Of a stretch of 64,000 nucleotides of DNA, positions 17,540 through 26,483 are shown piece after piece. This DNA comes from Flavobacteriales bacterium UBA2104. GTDB lineage: Bacteria > Bacteroidota > Bacteroidia > Flavobacteriales_D > Crocinitomicaceae. How positions within the stretch are numbered: the stretch's first letter is position 1; the number at the start of each line of letters is the position of its first letter. A program made the translations under genes and the position numbers. The notes below the pieces were generated by a model. That model was not told the DNA's origin and did not search any database. It saw only the letters and a list, made by a program, of their open reading frames with translations. The DNA lies in NCBI GenBank assembly GCA_002331485.1, contig DCYS01000012.1:53841-117840 (forward strand), read 5' to 3'.

Positions 17540-18895
17540 ATGGAACATGTTGTGATCATTGGAAACGGAATATCGGGAGTTACTGCTGCTCGATATATTC
17601 GAAAACTTTCAGATAAGAAGATCACCATGATTTCAGCTGAATCAAAATATTTTTTCTCAAGGACAGCCCTCATGTACGTATACATGGGACACATGCGTTT
17701 TAAAGACACGCAGCCTTATGAGCCATCCTTTTGGAAGAAAAATGATATTGACATCGTAGAGGGATTTGTCGATAGTATTGATCATGAAGGAAAGTCACTT
17801 CATTTTTCAGATCATTCTACTATGAGCTACGACAAACTTATTCTAGCTGTAGGGTCTAAACCGAATAAATTTGGTTGGAAAGGAGAAGACCTTGATGGTG
17901 TTCAAGGACTATATTCAAAACAAGATCTTGAGTTATTAGAGAGCAATACGAAAAACTGTAAAACAGCAGTTATAGTCGGAGGCGGTTTGATTGGAGTTGA
18001 ACTTGCTGAAATGTTGTTAACCCGAAATATAAAAGTCCAATTTCTGATTCGGGAAGATCGTTTTTGGGGAGGGGTTTTACCTGAAGCAGATTCAAGACTA
18101 GTTGAAAGACACATGCGGAAACATCATGGCCTTCAATTAAGGTTTGAGGACGAATTGGAGGAGATCATAGGAGATGAAACAGGTCGTGTCGATCATATAA
18201 TTACTAAAAATGGAGAAAAAATTGATTGTCAACTCGTAGGGTTGACTGCTGGTGTGCGACCAAACATTGATTTTCTTGAAAGCTCGGCTATTGAAACCAA
18301 TAGGGGTATATTAGTGAATGAAGATCTAACTACAAACATTGAGGACATTTATGCAATTGGCGATTGCGCCGAGTTTCGAGTTCCTAATGGTGAAAGAAAA
18401 CCTATTGAACAAGTATGGTATACTGGGCGAATGATGGGTGAGACAGTCGCACAAACTATTTGTGGGAGTCATACTTCGTATTCTCCTGGTCACTGGTTTA
18501 ACTCAGCAAAATTCTTTGATCTTGAATATCAAACATATGGATGGGTCTGGAACACTCTAAAGGACGACGAAGCAGAATTCATTTGGCAGAACAAAGAGAA
18601 AGAGCTCCTTCTTCATTTTGTTTTTGATAAAAACTCACATGTCATTAAGGGCGTAAATACTTTTGGAATTAGACTGAGACACGAAGTTTTTGATCATTGG
18701 CTAACAATTAAAGCCTCTATCGAAGAAGTGCTGACTGATTTGAAAGCAGCCAACTTTGACCCAGAATTTTATAAAAGATATGAAGAGGTGATAATTTCAG
18801 AATTCAACTCGAAATTCGGAACCACATTAAACGTCAGGAAAAGATCTTGGTGGAAAAACACATTAAATAAATTGACCCATGCAAACGATGCTTAA
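17540..18895 (+). CDS. FAD/NAD(P)H-dependent oxidoreductase (pyridine nucleotide-disulfide/nitrite reductase-like flavoprotein)
   Basis: I start at the ATG at 17540, which puts the Rossmann motif VVIIGNGISG at residues 4-13; an ATG 30 bases upstream is possible. The 451-residue protein has the two-dinucleotide-fold layout: FAD motif at the N-terminus, NAD(P) motif AVIVGGGLIGVELAEML in the middle, and the second FAD motif IYAIGDCAEF. It lacks the CxxxxC redox disulfide of lipoamide-type enzymes, so it resembles NirB-N/rubredoxin-reductase-like NADH:acceptor flavoproteins. Its end overlaps the polyferredoxin gene by 17 bases, which implies coupled translation. The pair probably moves electrons from NAD(P)H to or from membrane iron-sulfur clusters. 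The final acceptor is not visible. Confidence 0.85.
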   Translation: MEHVVIIGNGISGVTAARYIRKLSDKKITMISAESKYFFSRTALMYVYMGHMRFKDTQPYEPSFWKKNDIDIVEGFVDSIDHEGKSLHFSDHSTMSYDKLILAVGSKPNKFGWKGEDLDGVQGLYSKQDLELLESNTKNCKTAVIVGGGLIGVELAEMLLTRNIKVQFLIREDRFWGGVLPEADSRLVERHMRKHHGLQLRFEDELEEIIGDETGRVDHIITKNGEKIDCQLVGLTAGVRPNIDFLESSAIETNRGILVNEDLTTNIEDIYAIGDCAEFRVPNGERKPIEQVWYTGRMMGETVAQTICGSHTSYSPGHWFNSAKFFDLEYQTYGWVWNTLKDDEAEFIWQNKEKELLLHFVFDKNSHVIKGVNTFGIRLRHEVFDHWLTIKASIEEVLTDLKAANFDPEFYKRYEEVIISEFNSKFGTTLNVRKRSWWKNTLNKLTHANDA

Positions 18896-20447
18896 TCAGT
18901 CTATTTCTGGCGATACAACTTCGTTAAATGCTCAGCAGAAAATAAGTGCAGGGTTAGGTATTTGTGGACTACTAATACTATTGCTTGCCACTTTCAACAT
19001 TGAGTTCAGCCCACTTTGGTTATGGTTGACTGTATCGTTACTTTCTATGGCGATAGGTATAATATGGTATACTAAAGCAACATATAATGGCCACCCCGCA
19101 GGCATTAAAAACAACGGAGTGTTTTTTAGATCACTCTCTGCTAGAGGTTTGATAGGGTATAGTGTTGGAGTTTTCTTAACTGGTTTCTACATCATTCTTT
19201 ATTTCTACCCTCATTTATTGGGCCTAAATAAAGGTGCTGAAAATGATGGGGTGATCGCATTATTTGATCCATTAAGCAAGACGTTGAGTGGAAATTCTGC
19301 AAGTCAATGGTTCGTTTATGGAACGCTTTACACGGTAGCTATTCTCTTTTTTGGAATCAAGTTTATTTATAAGTATCGACACAGTAGATATCACATTATT
19401 CGAACTATTTCAGTAATGTTTTTCCAACTCGGCTTTGCTTTTTTGATTCCTGAGTTTATGGCGGCATTGAATGGAGATTTACCTTATTACGATTGGAAGA
19501 ATATGTGGCCATTGAATTATTATTTTTTCGATCAATATAATGTCAATGGAATGTTGAATGGAGGAACGATCGGAGCTATTATGCTGACTTTTGGTATTGC
19601 TTCAATATTCGTTATCTCACCTGTGTTAACGTTCTTTTTTGGAAAACGATGGTACTGTTCCTGGGTTTGTGGATGTGGAGGATTGGCTGAAACTGCTGGT
19701 GACTCATTCAGACAACTTAGTGATAACTCAACCCTTGCATGGAAGATCGAACGCTGGTTGATCCATACCGTTGTTGTTTTTATTACAATTTCGACAGTAG
19801 CCGTTATCCACTCATATTTAGGAACAGATACATCTGAATACTGGCTTACGAAATCCAGTTTTCTATGGATGGTTGCTGGAATTCTTACACTTGTTTTTGG
19901 ATGGGTAATGATCTTCAAGAGAGACAAACTTCAAAAAGATGCGCAATATGGAGCAATTGGCTTTTTCGTTGTGATCATTGCATTGTTAATGATACATCTA
20001 TCTGCAGAAACAGAACATGTTTTCTTAATTGAGAAAAAAACGTTGAGAAAACAATACGGGTTTGCAATAGGATCAATTTTTGCCGGGGTTATCGGAACTG
20101 GTTTCTACCCTATTCTGGGTAACCGAGTATGGTGTAGGTTTGGATGCCCAATGGCGGCTATCTTAGGCTTTCAGCAGAAACTTTTCTCTAGATTTAGAAT
20201 TACCACTAATGGTGGCCAGTGTATTTCGTGCGGAAACTGTTCAACGTATTGTGAAATGGGAATAGATGTACGAGCTTATGCTCAAAAAGGTCAAAATATC
20301 GTTCGATCATCATGTGTTGGCTGTGGAGTTTGCTCATCTGTTTGTCCACGAGGAGTGCTAAAACTAGAAAATGGACCTGTTCAGGAAAGAGTTGATGAAA
20401 ATCCAATAATCATTGGCCATGACAATCAACCAAGACTGAATAAGTAA
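18879..20447 (+). CDS. NapH/NosR-like membrane polyferredoxin
   Basis: The 522-residue protein has about eight membrane segments. Two membrane-proximal Cys motifs (WYCSWVCGCGG and VWCRFGCPM) are typical of the NapH/NosR/CcoG family. The C-terminus carries two 4Fe-4S motifs: CISCGNCSTYC and CVGCGVCSSVCP, near residues 445-490. It would carry electrons across or along the inner membrane. No nitrate, nitrous-oxide or cbb3-oxidase genes are nearby, so the classic partners are missing. It overlaps the flavoprotein gene upstream by 17 bases, and the glycosyltransferases start 34 bases downstream. A second ATG at 18888 is an alternative start. Confidence 0.85.
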   Translation: MQTMLNQSISGDTTSLNAQQKISAGLGICGLLILLLATFNIEFSPLWLWLTVSLLSMAIGIIWYTKATYNGHPAGIKNNGVFFRSLSARGLIGYSVGVFLTGFYIILYFYPHLLGLNKGAENDGVIALFDPLSKTLSGNSASQWFVYGTLYTVAILFFGIKFIYKYRHSRYHIIRTISVMFFQLGFAFLIPEFMAALNGDLPYYDWKNMWPLNYYFFDQYNVNGMLNGGTIGAIMLTFGIASIFVISPVLTFFFGKRWYCSWVCGCGGLAETAGDSFRQLSDNSTLAWKIERWLIHTVVVFITISTVAVIHSYLGTDTSEYWLTKSSFLWMVAGILTLVFGWVMIFKRDKLQKDAQYGAIGFFVVIIALLMIHLSAETEHVFLIEKKTLRKQYGFAIGSIFAGVIGTGFYPILGNRVWCRFGCPMAAILGFQQKLFSRFRITTNGGQCISCGNCSTYCEMGIDVRAYAQKGQNIVRSSCVGCGVCSSVCPRGVLKLENGPVQERVDENPIIIGHDNQPRLNK

Positions 20448-20481
20448 TTAATTAGGATTTTCTGTAGTTTTACCGGTCTTA

Positions 20482-21195
20482 ATGCACGCGCAAACATCAT
20501 ACAGTCCAGAACATATTTTTGTTGTCATCCCTGCCTTCAACGAAGAACGATCAATTCATAAAGTGATCAAAGAAATACCTTTTATTGAAAAAAAGAATAT
20601 TGTCGTTGTAAGCAACAATTCTACTGATAATACAGAACAAGTAGCTAAAGATGCAGGAGCGACTGTGCTTTCTGAACCGAGACAAGGATATGGTTGGGCT
20701 TGCTTGAAAGGAATTGATCACGCAAAACAGAAAGGGGCAACTATCATTGTTTTCATGGATGGCGACTATTCGGACTATCCCGAACAAATGAAAGATGTAC
20801 TCAAGCCGATTTTAGAACAGGATATGGACATGGTTATTGGTTCTAGAGCGTTAGGTAAAAGACAAAAAGGCTCAATGACATTTCCACAAGTGTTTGGAAA
20901 CTGGTTATCAACAAATTTGTTGAAAATTTTTTACCGTGCTCATTTTACCGACCTTGGTCCATTTCGAGCAATAAAAACGTCTGCACTTGAAAAGCTCCAT
21001 ATGTCAGACAAGACGTATGGTTGGACGATTGAAATGCAGATAAAAGCAGCAAAAAACAGGCTTAAATTTTGTGAAGTTCCAGTCGATTATAAACCCCGAA
21101 TTGGCACGTCAAAAGTAAGTGGAACGGTAAAAGGTGCGGTTTTGGCCGGAATAAAAATTATCTTTGCAGTGTTTAAGTACAAGTTTACTAGATGA
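20482..21195 (+). CDS. GT2 glycosyltransferase, polyprenyl-phosphate sugar synthase-like
   Basis: This is a soluble 237-residue GT-A enzyme of family 2, similar to dolichol-phosphate mannose synthase (DPM1). Visible motifs are VVIPAFNEERSIHKVI at the start, VVVSNNSTDNT (nucleotide-sugar binding), QGYGWACLKGID, and the metal-binding FMDGDYSD. The acceptor-side segment LGPFRAIKTSAL and the late TSKVSGTVKGAVLAG helix also match. It would load a sugar onto a polyprenyl phosphate. No membrane segments are present. Its last four bases overlap the next GT2 gene (ATGA), and a GT-C enzyme two genes down could use the lipid-linked sugar. Confidence 0.88.
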   Translation: MHAQTSYSPEHIFVVIPAFNEERSIHKVIKEIPFIEKKNIVVVSNNSTDNTEQVAKDAGATVLSEPRQGYGWACLKGIDHAKQKGATIIVFMDGDYSDYPEQMKDVLKPILEQDMDMVIGSRALGKRQKGSMTFPQVFGNWLSTNLLKIFYRAHFTDLGPFRAIKTSALEKLHMSDKTYGWTIEMQIKAAKNRLKFCEVPVDYKPRIGTSKVSGTVKGAVLAGIKIIFAVFKYKFTR

Positions 21196-22805
21196 ATTTG
21201 GTTTTTTTAGCAGAGAGTATTGTAGGTGAACCTACATGGATGTTTAACTGGGGAGATGCCTATGGGTACGACCACTACTGGTCTCACCTTCTGGCAAAAC
21301 TCATCCTGATCATCTATGGCGCATGCCTGGTTTTGATCTTTTTATACAGTTTATTACAACTATCTCTTGCAATTGTTTACAAGCAGCAGAAAAAAGAGCC
21401 AAAAAACAAAACACCTGATTTTGATCTTGACAATGCTCCAGTGGTTACTGTTCAATTACCAATGTTCAACGAATACTATGTTGCTGAACGAATAATTGAA
21501 CGAGTCGCTCAACTAGAATATCCTAAAGACAAACTTGAGATCCAAGTGCTCGATGACTCTACTGATGAGACTGTGGATGTGATCGCAAGAAAAGTTGAAG
21601 AGGTAAGGGAAGAATTTGGTGTTGATATCAAACATATTCATAGAACAAATAGAGTTGGTTACAAAGCCGGAGCACTCGACGATGCATTAGGTGATGCCAG
21701 AGGAGAATTCATCGCAATTTTTGACGTAGACTTCCTACCAGATACTGATTTCTTGTTGAAGACAATCCCTTATTTCCAGGATGATGAAGTAGGTGTAGTT
21801 CAAACAAGATGGGGACACATCAATAAAGATTATTCTCTTTTAACTGAACTCCAGGCATTTGGTTTGAATGGACATTTTGCAATTGAGCAAGGAGGAAGAA
21901 ACGCAGCTGGTCACTACATTAATTTTAATGGAACTGGCGGTGTTTGGCGTAAAGAAACTATAGATGACGCAGGAGGCTGGGAACACGATACACTTACTGA
22001 GGATCTTGACCTTAGTTATCGTGCTCAGATCCGAGGTTGGAAATTCCAATACTTAGAAGATGTTATTGCGCCGGCGGAGTTACCGATCACAATGAGTGCG
22101 TTGAAAGGACAGCAACACAGATGGATGAAAGGTGGAGCTGAATGTTTTAGAAAAATGGCCTGGCAATTACTGACGGCGAAAGATGTACGTTTAAGTGACA
22201 GAATTCATGGGCTTTCTCATCTTTTCAACTCCTCTGTATTTATTTTTATTCTCATCTTGAGTTTGCTGAGTTTACCTGTCCTTCACATCAAAGACAGCTT
22301 CTCTGATCTGAATTATTTCATTCAATTTGGTTCCATATTTATTCTATCTACAGTGTTTTTGATGTATTACTATTGGAACTCGTTCAGAGACAAAACCGAA
22401 AATACACCCAAATCTTTGGGGAACTTTTTTATTCGATTCTTCCAATTCCTGATTGTCTCAATGGGACTTTCGCTTAATAACGCAGTAGCTGTTATTGAAG
22501 GGTATATGGGGATTAAAAGTTCGTTCGTTCGAACTCCAAAATTCAACGTTTCCTCAAATAAATCGAAGAAAGTTGAAAACAAATACGATAAAAAATCTAT
22601 CTCATTGATCACTATTGGTGAAGGAATACTATTTGTCGTATTCGGTTTCACTGCTATCAACAGATTGATCTATGGAGATATTGGAATGGTTCCATTCCAT
22701 TTGATGCTTTCAACAGGTTACGGACTTGTTTTCTTCTACAGCCTATTCGAAGTTCGTCCAGCAATTTTTGGATTTGTTCCGAAATTCAGTGCGAGTAACG
22801 CATAA
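21192..22805 (+). CDS. Membrane GT2 glycosyltransferase, cellulose-synthase-like
   Basis: The 537-residue membrane enzyme has one N-terminal membrane segment (about 35-60), a cytoplasmic GT2 domain and about four C-terminal segments. The processive-GT signature D, DxD, TED, QxxRW is complete: LDDSTDET, FDVDFLPD, LTEDLDLSYR and QQHRWMKG. There is no PilZ domain and no bcsB-like gene nearby, so cellulose is unlikely. Relatives act on lipid or polysaccharide acceptors. Start and stop overlap the neighbours (ATGA upstream, a 2-base gap downstream), placing it firmly in an operon with the DPM1-like and GT-C genes. Product sugar unknown. Confidence 0.88.
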   Translation: MNLVFLAESIVGEPTWMFNWGDAYGYDHYWSHLLAKLILIIYGACLVLIFLYSLLQLSLAIVYKQQKKEPKNKTPDFDLDNAPVVTVQLPMFNEYYVAERIIERVAQLEYPKDKLEIQVLDDSTDETVDVIARKVEEVREEFGVDIKHIHRTNRVGYKAGALDDALGDARGEFIAIFDVDFLPDTDFLLKTIPYFQDDEVGVVQTRWGHINKDYSLLTELQAFGLNGHFAIEQGGRNAAGHYINFNGTGGVWRKETIDDAGGWEHDTLTEDLDLSYRAQIRGWKFQYLEDVIAPAELPITMSALKGQQHRWMKGGAECFRKMAWQLLTAKDVRLSDRIHGLSHLFNSSVFIFILILSLLSLPVLHIKDSFSDLNYFIQFGSIFILSTVFLMYYYWNSFRDKTENTPKSLGNFFIRFFQFLIVSMGLSLNNAVAVIEGYMGIKSSFVRTPKFNVSSNKSKKVENKYDKKSISLITIGEGILFVVFGFTAINRLIYGDIGMVPFHLMLSTGYGLVFFYSLFEVRPAIFGFVPKFSASNA

Positions 22806-22807
22806 AA

Positions 22808-24145
22808 ATGAGATCTGTTAGAGCGTATTTACTTTGGTCTATTTTGATCCTTGGGATATTCCTGTTAGTCTATTTTTCTGATCAATCAAATTTCCCTCTG
22901 ACGATAGGAACTTTTTCACTGAGTTTTTTTGCCTACGTGTTAATTTACTTGACAAGAAATGACTTGTCTCTTAAGTATTGGGAATACCTGGCTTTTATTG
23001 CTTTTTTGATCCCAATTTTCTCAACCCCAACTCTATCTCCAGACTTTTACAGATTCCTCTGGGATGGTGAGCTAACGACTCTTGGAATACATCCGTATGC
23101 ATACACCCCTGATCAGATCATGGAACTTGATCTTGTAAAGGGTAATAGTTACATGCAAGAATTGTATTCGAATATTACTGAACTGTCCCGAAGACATTAT
23201 TCTCCTTACCCAACGATCAATCAAGTATATTTTATAATTCCAGCATGGCTTACAGATAGTATACTACCTGCCTTGATAATAATGCGTATGTTGATATTGG
23301 CAACGATGATCATTGGCTACAGATTCATTAAAAAGTTATTAGTTCAAACGAGTATTCAACCAACAAAAGCACTGTTACTATTATTCAATCCTTTCCTGAT
23401 CGTGGAAGTGATGGATAATCTTCATTTTGAAGGAGTCATGATGGCTTGGTTAGTTATAGGGATTTACTACCTATTCAATCAACAATGGATAAAAGCGAGC
23501 TTCTTTTGGGGTATTGCAGTTGCCGTAAAATTGACGCCGTTAATTCTATTACCCGCATTATTAAGATACCTCAAACTGAAAAGAACAATTATCGTCTACC
23601 TGCTTATATCGTTTTTCTCCGTTGCAATAACAATGATCATGCTTTGGCCATCGTATGCCTCCAATGTATTTAGAAGTATTCGATTGTATTTCAACAATTT
23701 CGAATTTAACTCATCTATTCTTCAATTTTTCGAGTGGATCATTGAGCCGTTTACAGAATACGGACCCATCGTTTTTGCTGGACCGATAACAGTAGTACTA
23801 GGAACTATTGGGATTCTGATAATTGCGTGGCGCAAACCGATCGATTCACCAATACAAGTACTTATCCGATTTATGTGGATCTATGTCGTTTACCTTTTGT
23901 TTGCGACTACAGTTCATCCATGGTACATTATTTTACCGCTTATATTTTCACTTTTCTCAACTAACCGTGGTGTATTGGCCTGGTCTTTTCTCATCATGTT
24001 GAGCTATGGATTTTACCATTGGGAAGGAAAATGGGTAAGTAATTTATTAGTGTCTCTCGAATATCTACTACTTGCCGTGTGTTTGTTATTCGGAAAGAAG
24101 ATCGACCATCAACTCAAGAAGTTTTCGAAACGATTCAGTGCATAG
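22808..24145 (+). CDS. GT-C type membrane glycosyltransferase (GT87/mannosyltransferase-like)
   Basis: The 445-residue protein is almost entirely hydrophobic, with about 10-12 membrane segments. The first extracytoplasmic loop holds LSPDFYRFLWDGELTTLGIHPYAY. Its acidic residues and the pattern D-x-YR-x-LWDG-x-x-x-x-x-GxxPY are typical of GT-C enzymes that use polyprenyl-phosphate sugars (GT87, MptA/PIG-M-like). The segment LTPLILLPAL is also shared by the group. With the two GT2 enzymes upstream it makes a plausible three-step module: load lipid carrier, build, transfer outside. Its end overlaps the opposing gene by 11 bases. Acceptor unknown. Confidence 0.82.
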   Translation: MRSVRAYLLWSILILGIFLLVYFSDQSNFPLTIGTFSLSFFAYVLIYLTRNDLSLKYWEYLAFIAFLIPIFSTPTLSPDFYRFLWDGELTTLGIHPYAYTPDQIMELDLVKGNSYMQELYSNITELSRRHYSPYPTINQVYFIIPAWLTDSILPALIIMRMLILATMIIGYRFIKKLLVQTSIQPTKALLLLFNPFLIVEVMDNLHFEGVMMAWLVIGIYYLFNQQWIKASFFWGIAVAVKLTPLILLPALLRYLKLKRTIIVYLLISFFSVAITMIMLWPSYASNVFRSIRLYFNNFEFNSSILQFFEWIIEPFTEYGPIVFAGPITVVLGTIGILIIAWRKPIDSPIQVLIRFMWIYVVYLLFATTVHPWYIILPLIFSLFSTNRGVLAWSFLIMLSYGFYHWEGKWVSNLLVSLEYLLLAVCLLFGKKIDHQLKKFSKRFSA

Positions 24146-24707
24146 ATTTATACTGCTCTATCCATTCTGGGTCTTGCACATCTTTCATTAATTTGAAAAA
24201 GCTAGAATCAACAAAGTAGTCCTGATCATATCCGCGAACACCATAGCGATTAAAAATGTATTCTTGTTGCTTAAGTGAAGGACGATAATCTCCTTGACTC
24301 CATCCATCTCCTTTGGCATGATCGAAGGGATGAGCGGCAAAACGTACTTTCCATAAAGAGTCGATAGAAGCCTTGATATTGAAAACTTCCTGTGAATCTT
24401 CAGGAAAAACGTACATGTTTTGCTGGGCGAAGAAATCATGAAATTTTCGTGTGCCTGGAATAGGCCATTTTCCAGTACCCACCTTGATCAATCGATCAGT
24501 AGTAACGGGTTGAATAGAAGCTAAGCGACCATCTTTATAATAGATCAGTGCAAATTGATGTAAACCTCCAGAAGGAATCATTCCGATCTTGACTCCTAAC
24601 GAAATTGTTGTAGACACCTTCTTTTCCTCTGGATAGGAATATCCAAGGCTGCTCAGTAAATAGAACAACATCAATGTCAAAACTGTATATGTCAGTTTGC
24701 GTAACAC
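24135..24707 (-). CDS. Exported protein of unknown function (190 aa)
   Basis: No family recognised. The start is a GTG at 24707, which gives a good signal sequence (RK, then a hydrophobic run to about residue 24). An ATG 12 codons later would truncate it. The mature part is rich in aromatic and charged residues, with segments such as IKASIDSLWKVRFAAHPFDH and a conserved-looking GDGWSQGDYRPSLKQQEYIF. No lipobox or sorting domain is present. The 3' end overlaps the convergent GT-C gene by 11 bases. It is divergent from the small membrane protein gene at 24768. Confidence 0.7.
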   Translation of the reverse strand: MLRKLTYTVLTLMLFYLLSSLGYSYPEEKKVSTTISLGVKIGMIPSGGLHQFALIYYKDGRLASIQPVTTDRLIKVGTGKWPIPGTRKFHDFFAQQNMYVFPEDSQEVFNIKASIDSLWKVRFAAHPFDHAKGDGWSQGDYRPSLKQQEYIFNRYGVRGYDQDYFVDSSFFKLMKDVQDPEWIEQYKSMH

Positions 24708-24755
24708 TTTTCTAAATTAAGGAATCATAGTGTTTTTCTCAAACGTAAAATCCAA

Positions 24756-24763
24756 TACCTTTG
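24756..24763 (+). promoter_or_regulatory. -7 promoter element very close to the start codon
   Basis: TACCTTTG matches TAnnTTTG and ends only 4 bases before the ATG at 24768. If the usual 5-7 base distance to the start site holds, the mRNA would be leaderless or nearly so. A T-rich -33 region (around 24733-24737) is weak. Confidence 0.45.
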
Positions 24764-24767
24764 TTAC

Positions 24768-25025
24768 ATGGGGGCTGGTGGATTCATTCAAAACATGGTG
24801 CAAGTTATTCGTGAGAATAAGGCTATGTTATCTTCGTATGGCAAAAAGAAACCATCGGCTGAAAGAAGGGCTGGAAAGACTGAACTCAAGTTCCCAAAAG
24901 GAAATCCTGCCGAACTTAAAAGGAAAAAGAAGCGATATCAACAAAGATCGAGGATCGAGTGGTTGATCATTTTTATTATTCTAGGTACATTTTTCGGGGC
25001 AATGATGTTCCTTGTTTTCTACTAA
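24768..25025 (+). CDS. Small conserved membrane protein (85 aa)
   Basis: The protein has a basic cytoplasmic N-terminal two thirds (KKKPSAERRAG, KRKKKRYQQRSR) and one C-terminal membrane segment (about residues 64-84). The start MGAGG plus the order basic region, K-x-x-L-x-F, then a single TM resembles small proteins found across Bacteroidota; their function is unknown to me. The start is supported by a -7 element immediately upstream. The last 4 bases overlap the convergent DUF4301 gene. The frame one base over (24730-24966) is a shadow without family features. Confidence 0.72.
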   Translation: MGAGGFIQNMVQVIRENKAMLSSYGKKKPSAERRAGKTELKFPKGNPAELKRKKKRYQQRSRIEWLIIFIILGTFFGAMMFLVFY

Positions 25026-26437
25026 TCATCCAAATCTCTATGGGCCGGAGTCAGTAAATCAAGTACTGTTTTCACAGGAGTAAATGTTTCCGAAGGCACT
25101 TCTACAAAAACAGTTAACCATTTCGACATACTACCATTCCATAATCCTGGTCTTTCCATGAACTTTATCGGTTTACCCTCATATTTCTTATCCACTACGA
25201 AATACTTGCTATCATCCTTAAAGTTCTCAAGGTCTAGTTTTTTTCCAGAAAGATCTCTTGTTGATACTGCCATTAGAACAGGATTGAAATATTGACTTTG
25301 CACCATTAAACGATATTGGTCTCCTTTCATATTTATTTGAGACTTTTCAACGATCTGCTTTGTGCGCATTCCATTTTCTTCAACCCAAAACGGCCCACCT
25401 CCAGGCTGCCCTTCATTTCGAACCATTCCACAAACTCGAATTGGTCTATTCAAAAGTTGTTCGATTGCCTGAAAGTCAAGGGAAGAAAAATCAAAATCTT
25501 TTGACATGAACTGATAATCCATATTCAACTCTGAGAGTAGTTTAGAACGGTCCTCTTCTTGAATGGCATCATTCAACTGACTTTTAAATGTTTCGAGCAA
25601 TCCTCCCAAATACCTCATAATATCAACAGACTTATCAGATTGTGACTCGTGCTGCACATTATCAATGTTCTTTATGAATATAATATCCGCATCTTGCTCA
25701 TTCAGATTCTTTAAAAGTGCACCATGTCCTGACGGTCTGGTTAAAAGATTTCCATCAGAATCATTCACAGTAAGTTGCTCATCATCAAACGCTATTGCAT
25801 TGGTTTGTGGGTCTTGACTAGATAAACCAATATCCAACTGTCGACCTGTGAGTTCTTGAATTGATGTTAAAGTTCGTTTTATCTTTCCCTCAAAATTTGG
25901 ATTGATCGTAAAGTGAAAAGAAATATCCTTTTCTCTTATCCTTAATCCTTGAAGAAGCTGCTCTTGAAAAGCATTCAAAATAAAACTTCTCGAACGATGA
26001 AATGGTAATAAACCTTTTGGCATGAGGCCAAGTCCAAGTCCCTCCTCTTTTAAAAGGTAGCTCACAAACTCATCCAGATCTATACTATAGTTTCTAACTT
26101 TCTCTTTGAGTTCAAAAGGCAATAACTCGAAAAACGCAAAATCCTGAATTGCATTTAAAAATCGTTCTGTTTTACTCCTCGTTTCTTCACTAGGATCAGC
26201 GAGAAAATCATAGAGAAACTGAAACATTCTGGAACCCGATCCAGAAGCAGGAATGAAATACTTTACTACTGAAGTCGAATGCAAAAATGATAATTCGAAC
26301 TTTTTACGTTCAAAGTTGGAATGACGGATTACACCTTCATTCAATCGACATGGAGCTACTATATTTATACCAGGATGTTCTCCGAAAACTAGTGCTCGCT
26401 GTCGCTCTATTTCTTCATTTGTAACGATCGATTCCAT
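25022..26437 (-). CDS. DUF4301-family protein (nucleotidyltransferase-like)
   Basis: The 471-residue protein matches DUF4301, a Bacteroidota family. The central feature is FIPASGSGSRMFQFLYDFL near residues 61-79. This resembles the glycine-rich G-x-G-x-R loop of sugar-nucleotide pyrophosphorylases and suggests nucleotide binding; an enzymatic role is inference. Other marks are RPSGHGALLKNLNEQDADIIFIKNIDNV (shown here as a Rossmann-like strand-loop at about 236-263) and GMVRNEGQPGGGPFWVEENG. No signal peptide. It diverges from the methyltransferase gene with 46 bases between starts and overlaps the small membrane gene by 4 bases at its end. Confidence 0.82.
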   Translation of the reverse strand: MESIVTNEEIERQRALVFGEHPGINIVAPCRLNEGVIRHSNFERKKFELSFLHSTSVVKYFIPASGSGSRMFQFLYDFLADPSEETRSKTERFLNAIQDFAFFELLPFELKEKVRNYSIDLDEFVSYLLKEEGLGLGLMPKGLLPFHRSRSFILNAFQEQLLQGLRIREKDISFHFTINPNFEGKIKRTLTSIQELTGRQLDIGLSSQDPQTNAIAFDDEQLTVNDSDGNLLTRPSGHGALLKNLNEQDADIIFIKNIDNVQHESQSDKSVDIMRYLGGLLETFKSQLNDAIQEEDRSKLLSELNMDYQFMSKDFDFSSLDFQAIEQLLNRPIRVCGMVRNEGQPGGGPFWVEENGMRTKQIVEKSQINMKGDQYRLMVQSQYFNPVLMAVSTRDLSGKKLDLENFKDDSKYFVVDKKYEGKPIKFMERPGLWNGSMSKWLTVFVEVPSETFTPVKTVLDLLTPAHRDLDD

Positions 26438-26483
26438 TCTGATTAAAGTATTCTTTTAGAATTAACGTAAATTCGCCTTCAAT

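Noticed and set aside
18879..20447. Assignment of the polyferredoxin as CcoG, NapH or NosR proper
   Set aside because: No cbb3 oxidase, nap or nos genes are visible, and the sequence is longer than NapH; only the superfamily is supported.
21192..22805. Cellulose synthase BcsA
   Set aside because: The GT2 motifs fit, but there is no PilZ domain, no bcsB and no cellulase nearby.
24730..24966. Overlapping 78-residue frame
   Set aside because: It is the +1 shadow of the 85-residue membrane protein gene, which has the promoter, the membrane segment and family-like features.
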